Origin: Holophagae bacterium
Lineage (GTDB): Bacteria > Acidobacteriota > Holophagae > Acanthopleuribacterales > Acanthopleuribacteraceae
Reading direction: 5' to 3'
Length of the DNA stretch: 64,000 nucleotides
Assembly (NCBI GenBank): GCA_030429565.1
Contig: JAUIFE010000004.1
Coordinates: forward strand, 408,848 to 472,847
The translations under genes and the position numbers were made by a program. Numbering within the stretch: position 1 is the first letter of the stretch; the number at the start of each line of letters is the position of its first letter. Under the pieces are notes generated by a model that saw only the letters and a program-made list of their open reading frames with translations, was not told the origin of the DNA and searched no databases. Positions 1-8,997 of this stretch are shown here, one piece after another.

Positions 1-635
1 TGGTTTTATTGGCGCCCATCCCGCTGTGGGCGCAAGCGCCGGATGCTTTGATGGCCACGCCGGTCGCCCTCGATAATCCCGCCTTAACCGCCGTCACCGA
101 ACGCATGCAGCAAAGCCCGGTGATTCGCGCCCGCTTCGAACAGGAAAAAATCATTAAAGCCCTGCGGCGGCCGCTGCGCTCGTCCGGGCGCTTTTTGTTC
201 GCGCGTGATCACGGTCTGCATTGGCACACGCTGCAACCCTTTGACAGCCAATTGGTGATTACCGGCAAAGGCATGCTGCAGAAGGAAAACGGCGAAACCA
301 CGCTCGATATCAATGTAGAAGAACGGCCGGTGGTGCATTCTTTTACCAAGGTTTTTTTGGCGCTGTTTGCCGGCAACAAAGAGACACTCGGCAAAACCTT
401 CGATCTTTACATGATCCAGGAAGGCGATCACTGGTGGCTGGGTTTGAAACCCAAGCAACGCTTGCTCAAAAAGGTCATGGACCACATTAAACTCAAGGGT
501 AGCGCTCATCTCGAGGAAATCCATTTTGTCGAAACCGGCGGCAACGAAACCGTAATGAAACTGAGTGCCATCACGGTGGATCCCCCCAAGCTGACGGAAG
601 AAGAAGCGGCGTTGCTGCAGGTTTCCGGTGGTTAA
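1..635 (+). CDS. LolA-like outer-membrane lipoprotein carrier family protein (5' end outside window)
   Basis: The frame is open to the left edge, and the first visible residues (LLAPIPLWAQA, then PDA) look like the end of a signal peptide with an AxA cleavage site. The start codon therefore lies outside the window, and the TTG at 9 is not a credible start. The mature part (about 200 residues) has the LolA-like pattern of a short helix (residues about 22-45), then beta strands with 'GRFLFARDHGLHW' and 'GNKETLGKTFDLYM'. The family makes half-barrels that bind lipids or lipoproteins in the periplasm. The stop overlaps the next start (TAATG), so it is cotranslated with the MMPL exporter. This LolA/MMPL/DUF3261 order is the one known from aryl polyene clusters, where the carrier probably helps move the lipid product. 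The family call is by pattern; the specific substrate is inference. Confidence 0.75.
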   Translation, partial: VLLAPIPLWAQAPDALMATPVALDNPALTAVTERMQQSPVIRARFEQEKIIKALRRPLRSSGRFLFARDHGLHWHTLQPFDSQLVITGKGMLQKENGETTLDINVEERPVVHSFTKVFLALFAGNKETLGKTFDLYMIQEGDHWWLGLKPKQRLLKKVMDHIKLKGSAHLEEIHFVETGGNETVMKLSAITVDPPKLTEEEAALLQVSGG

Positions 636-3010
636 TGGCTGAACGCACGCGCTTTCGTATTTGGACGGCTTGTTGCCTGGTCGCGGGATTGACGGCGGCC
701 TGGCTGATGCTACGCGGCCCCTGGCTGGAAACCAACTTGCTGGCACTGCTGCCCGCTACCGAAAAAGACCCGGTGGTGGAACGCGCCCTGCGCGGTTATG
801 CGACTTATTTGGGTCGCAAGTGGGTCGTCACCGTGGGTCACCAAAACGAGGACCAGGCGTTGGCGGCGGGGCGGGCGGTTTTCGAAGCGATGGCGGCCTC
901 ACCGCTGTTTGACCAGGTTGACGGTCGCATTAACGACCAACAGGAACAGGCTTTTTATCAACTGTATTTTCCCTATCGCTTCGGCTTGCTCGACGCCGAA
1001 GCGCGCCGATTACTGACCCACGATCATCAGGGCGCCGAGCGCCTCATGCAGCGCTCGGAACGGGCCTTGTACAGCCCGATCGCCACTGGTTGGGCTAATT
1101 TACTGCCGCAAGACCCCCTGCTACTCATGCCGCATTTTTGGCAAGAAATGCCGCGCCCGAGTGGGCGTTTTAGCCCGCATCGCGGCTTCTTGACCGCACG
1201 TTACCAAGACCATTGGTATATCCTTCTGAGCGCAACGCTGAAAGACGAACCCTTTTCCCCCGCTGTCCAAAACGCGGTGGCGGCCTTTCAAAGCAAGTTA
1301 CAAGCCGATTTAAACGAGCGATTTGCCGATCTTCAGTTTTACGAAACCGGCTTGGTGCGCTACGCCCACGCCGGTACGCAATCGGCTCAAAGTGAAATCA
1401 CCACCATCGGCGTCGGTTCCATGTTGGGTGTGATCCTATTGGTACTGAGCGTGTTTCGCTCGGGACGGCCGCTGTGGATGGCGGTCCTGCCGATTGCAGC
1501 GGGCCTGCTGTTCGCCCAAACCGCGTGCTTGTTAATTTTTGGGCGCGTTCACCTGCTTACGCTGGGCGTCGGCGCCGGTTTGATCGGCATTTGTATCGAT
1601 TATTCGTTCCATTTTTTCACGGAACAAACCGTTGCTAAACCCCCGTGGACGCCGCGCGACGGTCTGGCCCACATTTTCCCCGGCATTACCTTTGGCATGA
1701 TTACCAGCGTGTTGGGTTACGCCGGTTTATTGGCGACGCCTTTTCCCGGCTTACAGCAAATGGCGGTTTTTTCCGGCGTCGGCCTGGCGGCGGCTTATGC
1801 GGCGGTTGTTTGTTGGTTCCCGGTTCTGGCCGACCCGGCCCCGTGCGATCGCCGGCCCTTCTTGCTGACCCTGGGCGGCCGCTACTTGCGCATGTGGCCT
1901 TGGCTCAAACGGCAACCACTGGGTTTGGCGTTGCTGCTGGTTTGGGCGGCGACCTCGTTGTTGTTCTTGCGCCGCATTCAGGTCGACGACGATATTCGCA
2001 GCCTGCAACATCCAGCGCCGCACCTCAAAGACCAGGAAAACTTTTTGCGCGAGCTCACCGGCGGCTTCGACGGCAACCGTTTCTTTATCGTGGAAGGGGA
2101 GACGCCGGCGCAGACCTTGCGGAACGAGGAGCAATTGCTCACCGAACTACGCGCCCAACTGGGCGATCAGTCGGAGGTGTTCGTGCAAGGTGTCAGCGAT
2201 TTTGTTCCATCGCCCTGGCTACAACGCCGCAATCTGCGCTTGTTACGCGATGCCTTGTTGGGTGAAGACCACCGCTTGGAAGTGTTTCTCAACCGGCTCG
2301 GCTTTGAGAGCGAGGTACTCGAAGGCGTGCGCTCCGCACTAAACGAGGAAAAGGTGCTCGACCTGCAGCAATGGCTGGCCAGCCAGGCCTCGGCGCCGCT
2401 GCGTCATCTTTGGTTGGGCGAAACCGAACGGGGCTTTGCTACGGTGGTGTTCCTCAGCGGTGGCGGCGACACCACGGCGCTGGAAGCACTGGAGACGACG
2501 GTCAACCACGTGGCCTTTGTCGACAAAGTGCGCGATACCAATCAGCTTTTCAAGCGTTACCGCAAGCTGGCGAGCCAATGGGTCGTGGCCGGGTACGTGC
2601 TGATCTTTTTGCTGCTACTCAAGCGTTATGGATTGTATCGTGCCTCGCTGATTCTCACGCCGCCGCTCTTGGCGGCACTCAGTGTTTTGCTGTTTTTGGC
2701 CTTTTCCGGTATGCCTTTAAACCTGTTCGGGTTATTGGGCCTGTTGCTGGTGTTGGGCATTGGTGTGGATTACACGTTGTTTTTTGCGGAAACCGGCGCC
2801 ACCCGCGATCACAACGCGACCTTTATGGCGATTATTTTATCAGCCTGTACCACCATCCTCAGTTTCGGCCTCCTGGCGCTCAGCGAAACGCCGGTCTTGC
2901 GTCTGTTTGGAACCACCGTGTGGTTGGGCATCACTGTTGCATTGGTGCTGTCGCCGATTGCGGGCTACAGCGATGCCATGGCAACCCATGACGAGGAGCG
3001 TGAATCGTGA
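635..3010 (+). CDS. MMPL/RND-family lipid exporter
   Basis: This 791-residue inner-membrane protein has the MMPL layout: one N-terminal membrane segment (about residues 8-27), a large periplasmic domain, a block of membrane helices (about 255-410, including 'LTLGVGAGLIGICIDYSFHF'), a second periplasmic domain and a final helix block (about 648-785, with 'GLLLVLGIGVDYTLFFAE'). The paired G-x-x-x-D-Y-[ST] motifs in the two helix blocks are the RND/MMPL proton-relay helices. It starts on the ATG that overlaps the upstream stop and ends overlapping the next GTG. It resembles the 'predicted exporter' of aryl polyene gene clusters rather than a drug pump, because of its neighbours. The transported molecule is not known from the sequence. 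Confidence 0.85.
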   Translation: MAERTRFRIWTACCLVAGLTAAWLMLRGPWLETNLLALLPATEKDPVVERALRGYATYLGRKWVVTVGHQNEDQALAAGRAVFEAMAASPLFDQVDGRINDQQEQAFYQLYFPYRFGLLDAEARRLLTHDHQGAERLMQRSERALYSPIATGWANLLPQDPLLLMPHFWQEMPRPSGRFSPHRGFLTARYQDHWYILLSATLKDEPFSPAVQNAVAAFQSKLQADLNERFADLQFYETGLVRYAHAGTQSAQSEITTIGVGSMLGVILLVLSVFRSGRPLWMAVLPIAAGLLFAQTACLLIFGRVHLLTLGVGAGLIGICIDYSFHFFTEQTVAKPPWTPRDGLAHIFPGITFGMITSVLGYAGLLATPFPGLQQMAVFSGVGLAAAYAAVVCWFPVLADPAPCDRRPFLLTLGGRYLRMWPWLKRQPLGLALLLVWAATSLLFLRRIQVDDDIRSLQHPAPHLKDQENFLRELTGGFDGNRFFIVEGETPAQTLRNEEQLLTELRAQLGDQSEVFVQGVSDFVPSPWLQRRNLRLLRDALLGEDHRLEVFLNRLGFESEVLEGVRSALNEEKVLDLQQWLASQASAPLRHLWLGETERGFATVVFLSGGGDTTALEALETTVNHVAFVDKVRDTNQLFKRYRKLASQWVVAGYVLIFLLLLKRYGLYRASLILTPPLLAALSVLLFLAFSGMPLNLFGLLGLLLVLGIGVDYTLFFAETGATRDHNATFMAIILSACTTILSFGLLALSETPVLRLFGTTVWLGITVALVLSPIAGYSDAMATHDEERES

Positions 3011-3609
3011 TCAAACAGGTTCTCACGGCCGCCTTGCTGGTGCTGTTGAGCGGTTGCGCCTTGCGAAACAGCACCCACCCCGAATTACACCGCCAACGAG
3101 GTCAACGTCTGGATTGGCAGGCGGCCGCGACGGCGATGCCGGTCCTATCCGTATTTCACGGGACCGAAATCAGCCAAAACGGCGCCGTTCGCTTTCGTTA
3201 CCAAGGTGTGTTTGAAAACAACCACGACGCCTTGGTTTTGGTCGGGCTCACCCCGCTGGGAACGCGGGCTTTCGCCTTGACCCACGATGCAAGCGGGCGC
3301 CACTTCGAGAAATTACCCTTTTACCGCATGCCGATCAGCGCCGAGGATCAACTGTTTTACTGGGCCGTCGCCACATTACCTGTCGAACCGTTGCAAACCG
3401 GCCTGAGCGGCCTCCAATTGACCGTGTTACCGTCCGGTCGGCGCCTGCTCAAACGCGGTGATCGCATCATTGTGACGATTGATCAGGAGCAGTCGGCGGC
3501 GGGACGACGCTATCGGGTGGCATTGCCACACCACCGGGCCGGGAAGCAATGGGAACTCCTTTTCCAAGTTCACGATTGGATAGAAGAGTCGGTGGCGGCC
3601 GATAAATAA
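3007..3609 (+). CDS. DUF3261-like outer-membrane lipoprotein
   Basis: This is a 200-residue protein starting on GTG inside the stop of the exporter (GTGA overlap). It begins with a clear lipoprotein signal (hydrophobic stretch, then LSGC; lipidated Cys17). The mature part is beta-rich, with 'ALVLVGLTPLGTRAFALTHD' and 'DQLFYWAVATLP', which resembles the DUF3261 lipoproteins that follow LolA and MMPL genes in aryl polyene clusters. Function is unknown; an outer-membrane partner for lipid insertion is plausible. It is the last gene of this operon, and a terminator candidate lies about 150 bases downstream. Confidence 0.7.
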   Translation: MIKQVLTAALLVLLSGCALRNSTHPELHRQRGQRLDWQAAATAMPVLSVFHGTEISQNGAVRFRYQGVFENNHDALVLVGLTPLGTRAFALTHDASGRHFEKLPFYRMPISAEDQLFYWAVATLPVEPLQTGLSGLQLTVLPSGRRLLKRGDRIIVTIDQEQSAAGRRYRVALPHHRAGKQWELLFQVHDWIEESVAADK

Positions 3610-3756
3610 ATATATGCCTGTGCCAAAGGTTTTATCTTGTCAGGCAAGCTTCTGAATCTAAATGAAATCCTACACTGGCTTGAAATCGCGACCTTTTACG
3701 TCGGACCAATCGCACTCGCCTCAAGCCTTTGTTTCAGGTAAAATCAACGGGTTCAA

Positions 3757-3785
3757 CGCGATGGTCGCGATTATTTTTTATTTTT
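3757..3785 (+). terminator. Candidate rho-independent terminator after the LolA-MMPL-lipoprotein operon
   Basis: A short perfect stem, CGCGA (3757-3761) and TCGCG (3765-3769) with loop TGG, is followed directly by a T-rich tract (ATTATTTTTTATTTTT from 3770). The stem is short, so strength is uncertain. Confidence 0.45.
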
Positions 3786-3798
3786 ACTGTATGTTTTT

Positions 3799-3859
3799 CG
3801 CGCTTAAAGCGCGTGTTATTGGGAAGGGCGGTTTAGCGCCCGGGTTTTGTGTTTTTTTT
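3799..3859 (+). promoter_or_regulatory. Double hairpin plus T-run just upstream of the pseudopilin RBS (attenuator-like)
   Basis: Two hairpins follow each other: CGCGC-TTAAA-GCGCG (3799-3813) and GGGCG-GTTTAG-CGCCC (3826-3841). The second is followed by GGG and then a T-rich tract (TTTTGTG and eight T) that runs into the GGAG ribosome-binding site of the pseudopilin gene at 3860-3863. This is the layout of an intrinsic terminator placed in a leader, so it could attenuate the secretion operon. I saw no known riboswitch core here. Confidence 0.4.
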
Positions 3860-3871
3860 GGAGTACGTCAC

Positions 3872-4264
3872 ATGGCATTTTCTGCACGGCGCGGTGGCTT
3901 TACGCTGACAGAACTTTTGGTAGTTATCATTTTGGTCGGCATTCTGGCGGCTTTGGCGATTCCCCGTTTTGGGAAAACCACCGATCAGGCGATGGAGCTC
4001 GAGGCGACCTTGGCTCTCGAGAAGGTCTACCAGTTGCAAAACATTTATTACCTTAAAAACAAACGTTACACCGTTGATTTGGACGCCTTAGGCTTTGAAC
4101 AAGAAGCGTTGATCGATGACCAAGGCAAGGGCCGCGCCCGCTATCTGGTCAAAGTTGATCGTGCCGATGAAAACGGTTACTTGGCCAGTGCGCTGCCACA
4201 GGTGAAGGACTTGTCGGCCTTTCAAGTCACCCAGAGCGGCGAAGTTACCAAAGTCAAACGATGA
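3872..4264 (+). CDS. Type II secretion/type IV pilus-like pseudopilin
   Basis: This is a 130-residue protein. The ATG at 3872 is chosen because GGAG lies 8 bases upstream; the frame is open further left but those residues look non-coding. The N-terminus is a classic class III prepilin signal: a short basic leader (MAFSARRGG), cleavage before Phe, then FTLTELLVVIILVGILAAL with the Glu at +5 and the hydrophobic helix. The globular part has 'LEKVYQLQNIYYLKNKRYTVDL', like GspG-type or minor pilins. Such proteins need a prepilin peptidase, which is not in the window. It overlaps the ATPase gene by 4 bases and heads the operon, so it probably forms the pseudopilus of this export system. Confidence 0.88.
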   Translation: MAFSARRGGFTLTELLVVIILVGILAALAIPRFGKTTDQAMELEATLALEKVYQLQNIYYLKNKRYTVDLDALGFEQEALIDDQGKGRARYLVKVDRADENGYLASALPQVKDLSAFQVTQSGEVTKVKR

Positions 4265-5649
4265 GCCGTTTTAATCCTCGCGAGGCTTTGACACCCGCTT
4301 TTTTGGAAAAACAACGCGTGCTCCTGGAAGAACAGGATCATGGTTGGCTGTGCCGCGCTGACAACAAGCTCAGCCCGGAGCTTGAGACCTTGCTGCAGGT
4401 GACCTGTAACGGCCGGCTACAGGTGCAGTATCTCGACAGCGAGTCCTGGCATCGCCACGCGGAAAGCCCGCGCGAAAACAACAACGACGATGAGGATCAG
4501 GCGGAAATTGTGCGCTTGGTACGCGATATGCTCGCCGAGGCGGTGCAGAGCGGCGCCAGTGACATTCACATTGAACCACGTCGCGACCGCCTTCAGGTGC
4601 GCTTCCGTCTCGACGGTCAGCTACAAGTCAAACACACCTTTGGTTTGGAATACCGCGATGAAATTAACTCGCGCGTGAAGGTCTTGGCCGACCTCGATAT
4701 TGCCGAGAAACGCCGCCCTCAGGACGGCAAAATTCAAATGAATGTGGGCGCGCGTGCCGTCGATTTTCGCGTCAGCACGATTCCTACCGGCAAAGGCGAG
4801 AAACTGGTCATTCGCGTGCTTGACCAATCGCAAACGCGTATTAACATTGCCGGTTTGGGCATGCCGACCGAAGTGGCGTCGTCCTTCACTCAAGCGATTC
4901 GACGACCGCACGGACTGATTCTGGTGACCGGCCCTACCGGATCGGGCAAAACCACGACGCTTTACGCCGCGCTCCAGGAAATTCGCGCCGACCACCTCAA
5001 CATCACGACCATCGAAGACCCGATTGAGTATCAAATTGACGGTATTAACCAAAGTCAGGTCAGGCCTGGCATTGGTTTTGGGTTCAGCGAGGCGTTGCGC
5101 AGCTTTTTGCGGCAAGATCCCAATGTGATTATGGTCGGCGAAATTCGAGACGGCGAAACCGCCGACATGTCGATTCGCGCTTCGTTAACCGGCCATCTGG
5201 TTTTTTCGACGCTGCACACCAATTCGGCACCCGGCGCGGTGCCGCGCTTGATTGACATCGGTGCAGAGGCCTACTTGGTGGCGTCATCGCTGCAGTTGGT
5301 GGTGGCACAGCGGCTGGTCCGGCGCTTGTGTCCGTCGTGTTTGCAAAGCGATGATCAGGCCGAAAGCAAAGTGGCGCGTTTTCCGGCACACCAAAAGGTA
5401 GCTGGAACCTATTGGATTTCGAACGGATGCCGAGAATGTAAAGAGACGGGATATCGCGGCCGCATGGGCGTTTTTGAAGCGCTGGCCGTGGATCGCGAGG
5501 TGCGCCAGGCCATTCACGACGGTTGTACCGAAACAGATTTACAACGCCAAGCGCCAGGTTACCAACCCATGGTGGAACACGGTTTGGCTTTGGCGCAGCG
5601 GCAACAAACCAGCTTGGATGAACTGCTGCGGGAAATCGTGATTCACTAG
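4261..5649 (+). CDS. GspE/PilB-family secretion ATPase
   Basis: This 462-residue cytoplasmic ATPase powers assembly of a pseudopilus or pilus. Visible are the N2-like segment 'SGASDIHIEPRRDRLQVRFR' (about residues 96-116), Walker A GPTGSGKT (224-231), the Asp box 'TTIEDPIEY', Walker B 'DPNVIMVGEIRDGE' (about 287-300), the His box 'TGHLVFSTLHTN', and a zinc site of two CxxC pairs (Cys357/360 and Cys390/393) before GYRGR. It is shorter than usual GspE because the N1 domain is reduced. Its ATG overlaps the pilin stop (ATGA). No GspF/PilC gene follows, although that is its normal membrane partner. Confidence 0.92.
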   Translation: MSRFNPREALTPAFLEKQRVLLEEQDHGWLCRADNKLSPELETLLQVTCNGRLQVQYLDSESWHRHAESPRENNNDDEDQAEIVRLVRDMLAEAVQSGASDIHIEPRRDRLQVRFRLDGQLQVKHTFGLEYRDEINSRVKVLADLDIAEKRRPQDGKIQMNVGARAVDFRVSTIPTGKGEKLVIRVLDQSQTRINIAGLGMPTEVASSFTQAIRRPHGLILVTGPTGSGKTTTLYAALQEIRADHLNITTIEDPIEYQIDGINQSQVRPGIGFGFSEALRSFLRQDPNVIMVGEIRDGETADMSIRASLTGHLVFSTLHTNSAPGAVPRLIDIGAEAYLVASSLQLVVAQRLVRRLCPSCLQSDDQAESKVARFPAHQKVAGTYWISNGCRECKETGYRGRMGVFEALAVDREVRQAIHDGCTETDLQRQAPGYQPMVEHGLALAQRQQTSLDELLREIVIH

Positions 5650-5675
5650 ATACTCGGAAACGGAAAGAGGTTGGG

Positions 5676-7913
5676 TTGATTTACTCCTGGTTGCTGTTGT
5701 TTTGCTGTCTTCAGGTTGCCGACGAAAATGCGGTATTTTCCTTTTTGCCTGAAGACCGCGACCAAACTTTCACCCTGGAAATCAGAAGTAACGGCAATGA
5801 ACGCCGATTTTCGGTTGTTGCCGAGTCGTTGCGCAAAAATTTCGGCCTCAATTTAGTCGTTGAACGGGACGCGGATGTCATTATCAACGGCAACTTTACC
5901 GACGTTACCGTCAATGAATTCCTGACGTACGTGTGCCTCACCCACGATTTGAAATGGCGCCAAACCGGTGGTATTTTCCAGTTTTACAAGGAAACGCAAC
6001 CCGACTTTTCGCTGGAACTAACGCCCGATGCAAGCGGCGAGACGCTGACCATCGACGCCCAAAACGTCCCGCTTAATCAGCTCTTGCGGCAGGTTAGCGA
6101 AGCCACCGGACGCAATTTTGTTTTTGATCGCAACAATCAGGTACGCATCTCGGGTTTGATTCGCGATTTGCCGATCGAGGCGGGCCTCAATGCCTTGCTA
6201 AAACCCTTCAACTATACCCTCACCGCCACTGACGACTATTTCGACGTGTTCCCGGTCACGCCCGAACAGCAGGCGCAAGCGCAGGCGGCCCGACAAACAC
6301 CGCCGCAAGCGCAAGAAGCGGCGCCGCCCGGGTTGCGTTTTGATAACGAACGTTTTTTCGGGCGTTTGGAGGCTCGTGGCTTAGGTGATGCGGTTAAAAC
6401 GGCGGCGGGCCTGGCGAAAGCGTCGGTGAAATACCTCGACGAGCTTGAAGGTGGCGCGGTTGCCATTAATTTCGACGACGATACCTTTGAACGAGCCTTG
6501 GATAAATTGTTTCTGGGCACGGCTTACAGCTACAAGAAACGCGACGATATCTTTTTGTTTGGCAGCAAAACGCGACCGGAGCTGACGTCTTCAGAAATGA
6601 TTGTGCTCAACCATATGAACGCCCAAAATGTGTTGGCGTATCTCTCCGGCGAATCGAATTTATTTCAAACCTACGCTTTGCCGGCACGGCCCTCGACCTT
6701 TGGGTCGGCCACCGATGCCGACCGCCGCGAGCTGGGCAACGTGACGCGCGGTACCAACCAAAACAGGCCGAATGGTGCCCGTGCCACCAACCAACCGCGT
6801 ACCGGCGCAGTCAGCCCTGGCGGTAGCGCGCCAATCACCAATCAACCGCCAACGCCGATTCAGCGCGACGTGCGTTTGGCCGAATCGGAACAAGCCTCGA
6901 TCACGCTGGTTCGCGAGCACAATGCGCTGTTGGTCACGGCCACTCAAGACGTTATCTCCGAAATCAAATCACGCTTGGCCTGGCTGGATCGGCCGGTGCC
7001 GCAGGTGTTGATCCAAGCGTTGGTGGTTGATTTCCGCACCGATAATGTTACCGACCTGGGATTAACGGTCAGCAACGGCGCCAACAGCTTTTTTCCGCAG
7101 TTGGATGTCAGCTTGGAAGGTAACCGCGAGGCCGACGGCAATTTCCGCATCACGCGGCTGCCGTCGAACTTTATGGTGCGAATTCAGGCGCTGGCGACGG
7201 AAGGCAAGGCACGCATTATTTCCAAACCGCACATCGCCACGCTCAGCGGCCACGAGGCTTACATTGAGGTCGGCGAAACCCAATCGATTTTGCTCAACAG
7301 CCAAACGCTGGTGGGCGATGAAACGCCGGTAACCCAAGTCACGCAACGCATTGAAACGGTGGAAGCCAACATTTCATTGCGTGTCATCCCCTGGGTAACC
7401 GCCAGCGGGGAAATCACGACCTACATCGAGCCGGTCTTCAACACGTTTCTCGGCCAAGTCAACGACAATGTGCCGCCGCCCATTTCCACGCGGCGTTTGC
7501 AATCGACAGTGCGCCTCAAACACGGGGAAACCATCATATTGGGCGGCCTGATTGAAGAAGCATTGCGCAACAACCGGCAGGGCGTGCCCGGTTTGAGCCG
7601 CATTCCATGGATTGGCCACCTGTTTAAAAACATCAACAACAACTTTACCCAGTCAGAGCTGGTGATTTATTTAACACCTTATGTTTACTACGGTAACGAG
7701 GGCTCGGTGACGATCATCCGCGACCGCCAAGGTTTGGATTATCCACTAGATGTGCGCGAGCAACAGGAGCTGATAAAAACGAAAAAAACACCCTGGTGGA
7801 AACGCGCAAAAAAAACCAAAAAGACCCCGGATTCGGGCGATACGGCCAAAAACACCGCCGTCGATCAATCACAGCCGACCCAGCAAAATGACGATAACAA
7901 GAGCAAGGACTGA
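5676..7913 (+). CDS. Secretin (GspD/PilQ-like outer-membrane channel)
   Basis: This 745-residue protein starts on TTG at 5676, with AAAGAGG five bases upstream, and begins with a signal-peptide-like stretch. Two or three STN/N0-type repeats are visible ('SLRKNFGLNLVVERDADVII' and 'LRQVSEATGRNFVFD', about residues 45-185), then a Gln/Pro/Asn-rich linker (about 335-390). The secretin domain follows from 'VPQVLIQALVVDFRT' (about 440) through 'KHGETIILGGLIEE' to 'SELVIYLTPYVYY' (about 672). The last 70 residues are Lys-rich and then polar (KTKKTPWWKRAKKTKK), an unusual tail beyond the pore. No pilotin is recognisable, although lipoproteins downstream could serve. It forms the outer-membrane exit of the operon's export system. 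Confidence 0.92.
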   Translation: MIYSWLLLFCCLQVADENAVFSFLPEDRDQTFTLEIRSNGNERRFSVVAESLRKNFGLNLVVERDADVIINGNFTDVTVNEFLTYVCLTHDLKWRQTGGIFQFYKETQPDFSLELTPDASGETLTIDAQNVPLNQLLRQVSEATGRNFVFDRNNQVRISGLIRDLPIEAGLNALLKPFNYTLTATDDYFDVFPVTPEQQAQAQAARQTPPQAQEAAPPGLRFDNERFFGRLEARGLGDAVKTAAGLAKASVKYLDELEGGAVAINFDDDTFERALDKLFLGTAYSYKKRDDIFLFGSKTRPELTSSEMIVLNHMNAQNVLAYLSGESNLFQTYALPARPSTFGSATDADRRELGNVTRGTNQNRPNGARATNQPRTGAVSPGGSAPITNQPPTPIQRDVRLAESEQASITLVREHNALLVTATQDVISEIKSRLAWLDRPVPQVLIQALVVDFRTDNVTDLGLTVSNGANSFFPQLDVSLEGNREADGNFRITRLPSNFMVRIQALATEGKARIISKPHIATLSGHEAYIEVGETQSILLNSQTLVGDETPVTQVTQRIETVEANISLRVIPWVTASGEITTYIEPVFNTFLGQVNDNVPPPISTRRLQSTVRLKHGETIILGGLIEEALRNNRQGVPGLSRIPWIGHLFKNINNNFTQSELVIYLTPYVYYGNEGSVTIIRDRQGLDYPLDVREQQELIKTKKTPWWKRAKKTKKTPDSGDTAKNTAVDQSQPTQQNDDNKSKD

Positions 7914-7917
7914 CCAG

Positions 7918-8997
7918 GTGCAGGAACAGCAATGGCTTTGGTTGGATCGCCATGGATGGTGTTTTCCAGGGAGCGAGGTCGGCGGCTCCTTCGTGGGCAC
8001 CTTGCAACCGGAAACGCTCACCGACTTATTAGCAGCCGTTATTGACGCGCCGACGGCGGTGGTGTTGTCGCCGCGTTTGAGTTTTTCGTTTCACCTGGAG
8101 CACGAAGCGGAAACAACCGCCATGGAAGCCGCCCAGCATCGCTACGGTATGCAGCCGGGTGCTTGGACCTTCCATGAGGAAGTGACTCCGGCGGCACGAA
8201 GAGTGACCGCGCTTCATCCGGCCTGGACGGCGGCGTTCGAACGTTGGCAACGGCAACTGCCGGGCTTGTTGACGCTCTGTCTTAGCCCACTGCAATTACC
8301 TGAAACGGAAGCCGGTAACCGACGCTGGCGTTTAGATGACGGCGGTTTCCAAATAGAATGGGACGGCCAGGGTTTTGTAACCGCGACCTTGTTAAGCGGG
8401 GAACCCGAACGCTTGGGCAAACCCTTTTTAACGACGGTCGAGGCTTGGCCGCAATGGCGGTGGTCGACCTATGTCGGCGCCGCCGAGCGTACTTGGCGGC
8501 GGTTAACCGCCGTACAGAAACGTTTGACCCGGCTTTTGGCGGCGATGATCCTGCCGGCCATGATTGCTTGGGGTTTGCTTCTTTATTACGAGCACCAGTC
8601 AGCCGCGCAATTGGCGGACACACGCGCCTTTTTGGCGGAGCATCAACGCGAGGGTGATGCGGTGCTGCGCATTCAAGAAAGCGGCACCCGCCATTGGGAG
8701 AAGCTGCGCGCCAAACAGATTTTTTCACGCCATAGCGCGCCGCTCGCCAACGACACGGCGCGCATGGCCAATCTCGCCCAAGGCCGGCCGCTGCGATGGC
8801 AAAGTTTGGTTTGGCGCGAGAAAAACTTCTCACTCGTTGTTGCCGGCGCCAATATGTCCGATTTACTCGATTACGCCGACAGTTTGCGCGCCTTGCCGGA
8901 ACTCGAACAGGTCGTGGTTGAGGAGTTGCAAAGCCAAACGCGATTGGGCCGGGGACCGGGTGATCTCAACATCCGTCTGGAAGGACGGCTGCGATGA
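7918..8997 (+). CDS. Probable GspL/PilM-N-like inner-membrane platform protein
   Basis: This is a 359-residue bitopic protein. I choose GTG 7918 because AAGGA lies about 9 bases upstream; an ATG at 7888 in the same frame lies inside the secretin gene and has no ribosome site. Residues 1-200 are cytoplasmic and not clearly recognised by motif, followed by one membrane helix (about 206-225, AAMILPAMIAWGLLLYY) and a periplasmic helix plus small domain ending 'LEQVVVEELQSQTRLGRGPG'. This arrangement (cytoplasmic domain, helix, ferredoxin-like periplasmic domain) is that of GspL or fused PilM-PilN. The position between secretin and M/C-like genes supports this. The assignment rests on topology and context, not on strong sequence motifs. 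Confidence 0.6.
   Translation: MQEQQWLWLDRHGWCFPGSEVGGSFVGTLQPETLTDLLAAVIDAPTAVVLSPRLSFSFHLEHEAETTAMEAAQHRYGMQPGAWTFHEEVTPAARRVTALHPAWTAAFERWQRQLPGLLTLCLSPLQLPETEAGNRRWRLDDGGFQIEWDGQGFVTATLLSGEPERLGKPFLTTVEAWPQWRWSTYVGAAERTWRRLTAVQKRLTRLLAAMILPAMIAWGLLLYYEHQSAAQLADTRAFLAEHQREGDAVLRIQESGTRHWEKLRAKQIFSRHSAPLANDTARMANLAQGRPLRWQSLVWREKNFSLVVAGANMSDLLDYADSLRALPELEQVVVEELQSQTRLGRGPGDLNIRLEGRLR

Noticed and set aside
84..746. 220-residue open frame on the minus strand
   Set aside because: It is opposite the LolA-like and MMPL genes, whose reading frames overlap in the normal cotranslated way.
3610..3871. Cyclic-di-GMP (GEMM) riboswitch upstream of the pilin gene
   Set aside because: I looked for it because such switches often precede pilin genes, but the conserved GCAAAGCC-type core and tetraloop receptor are not there.
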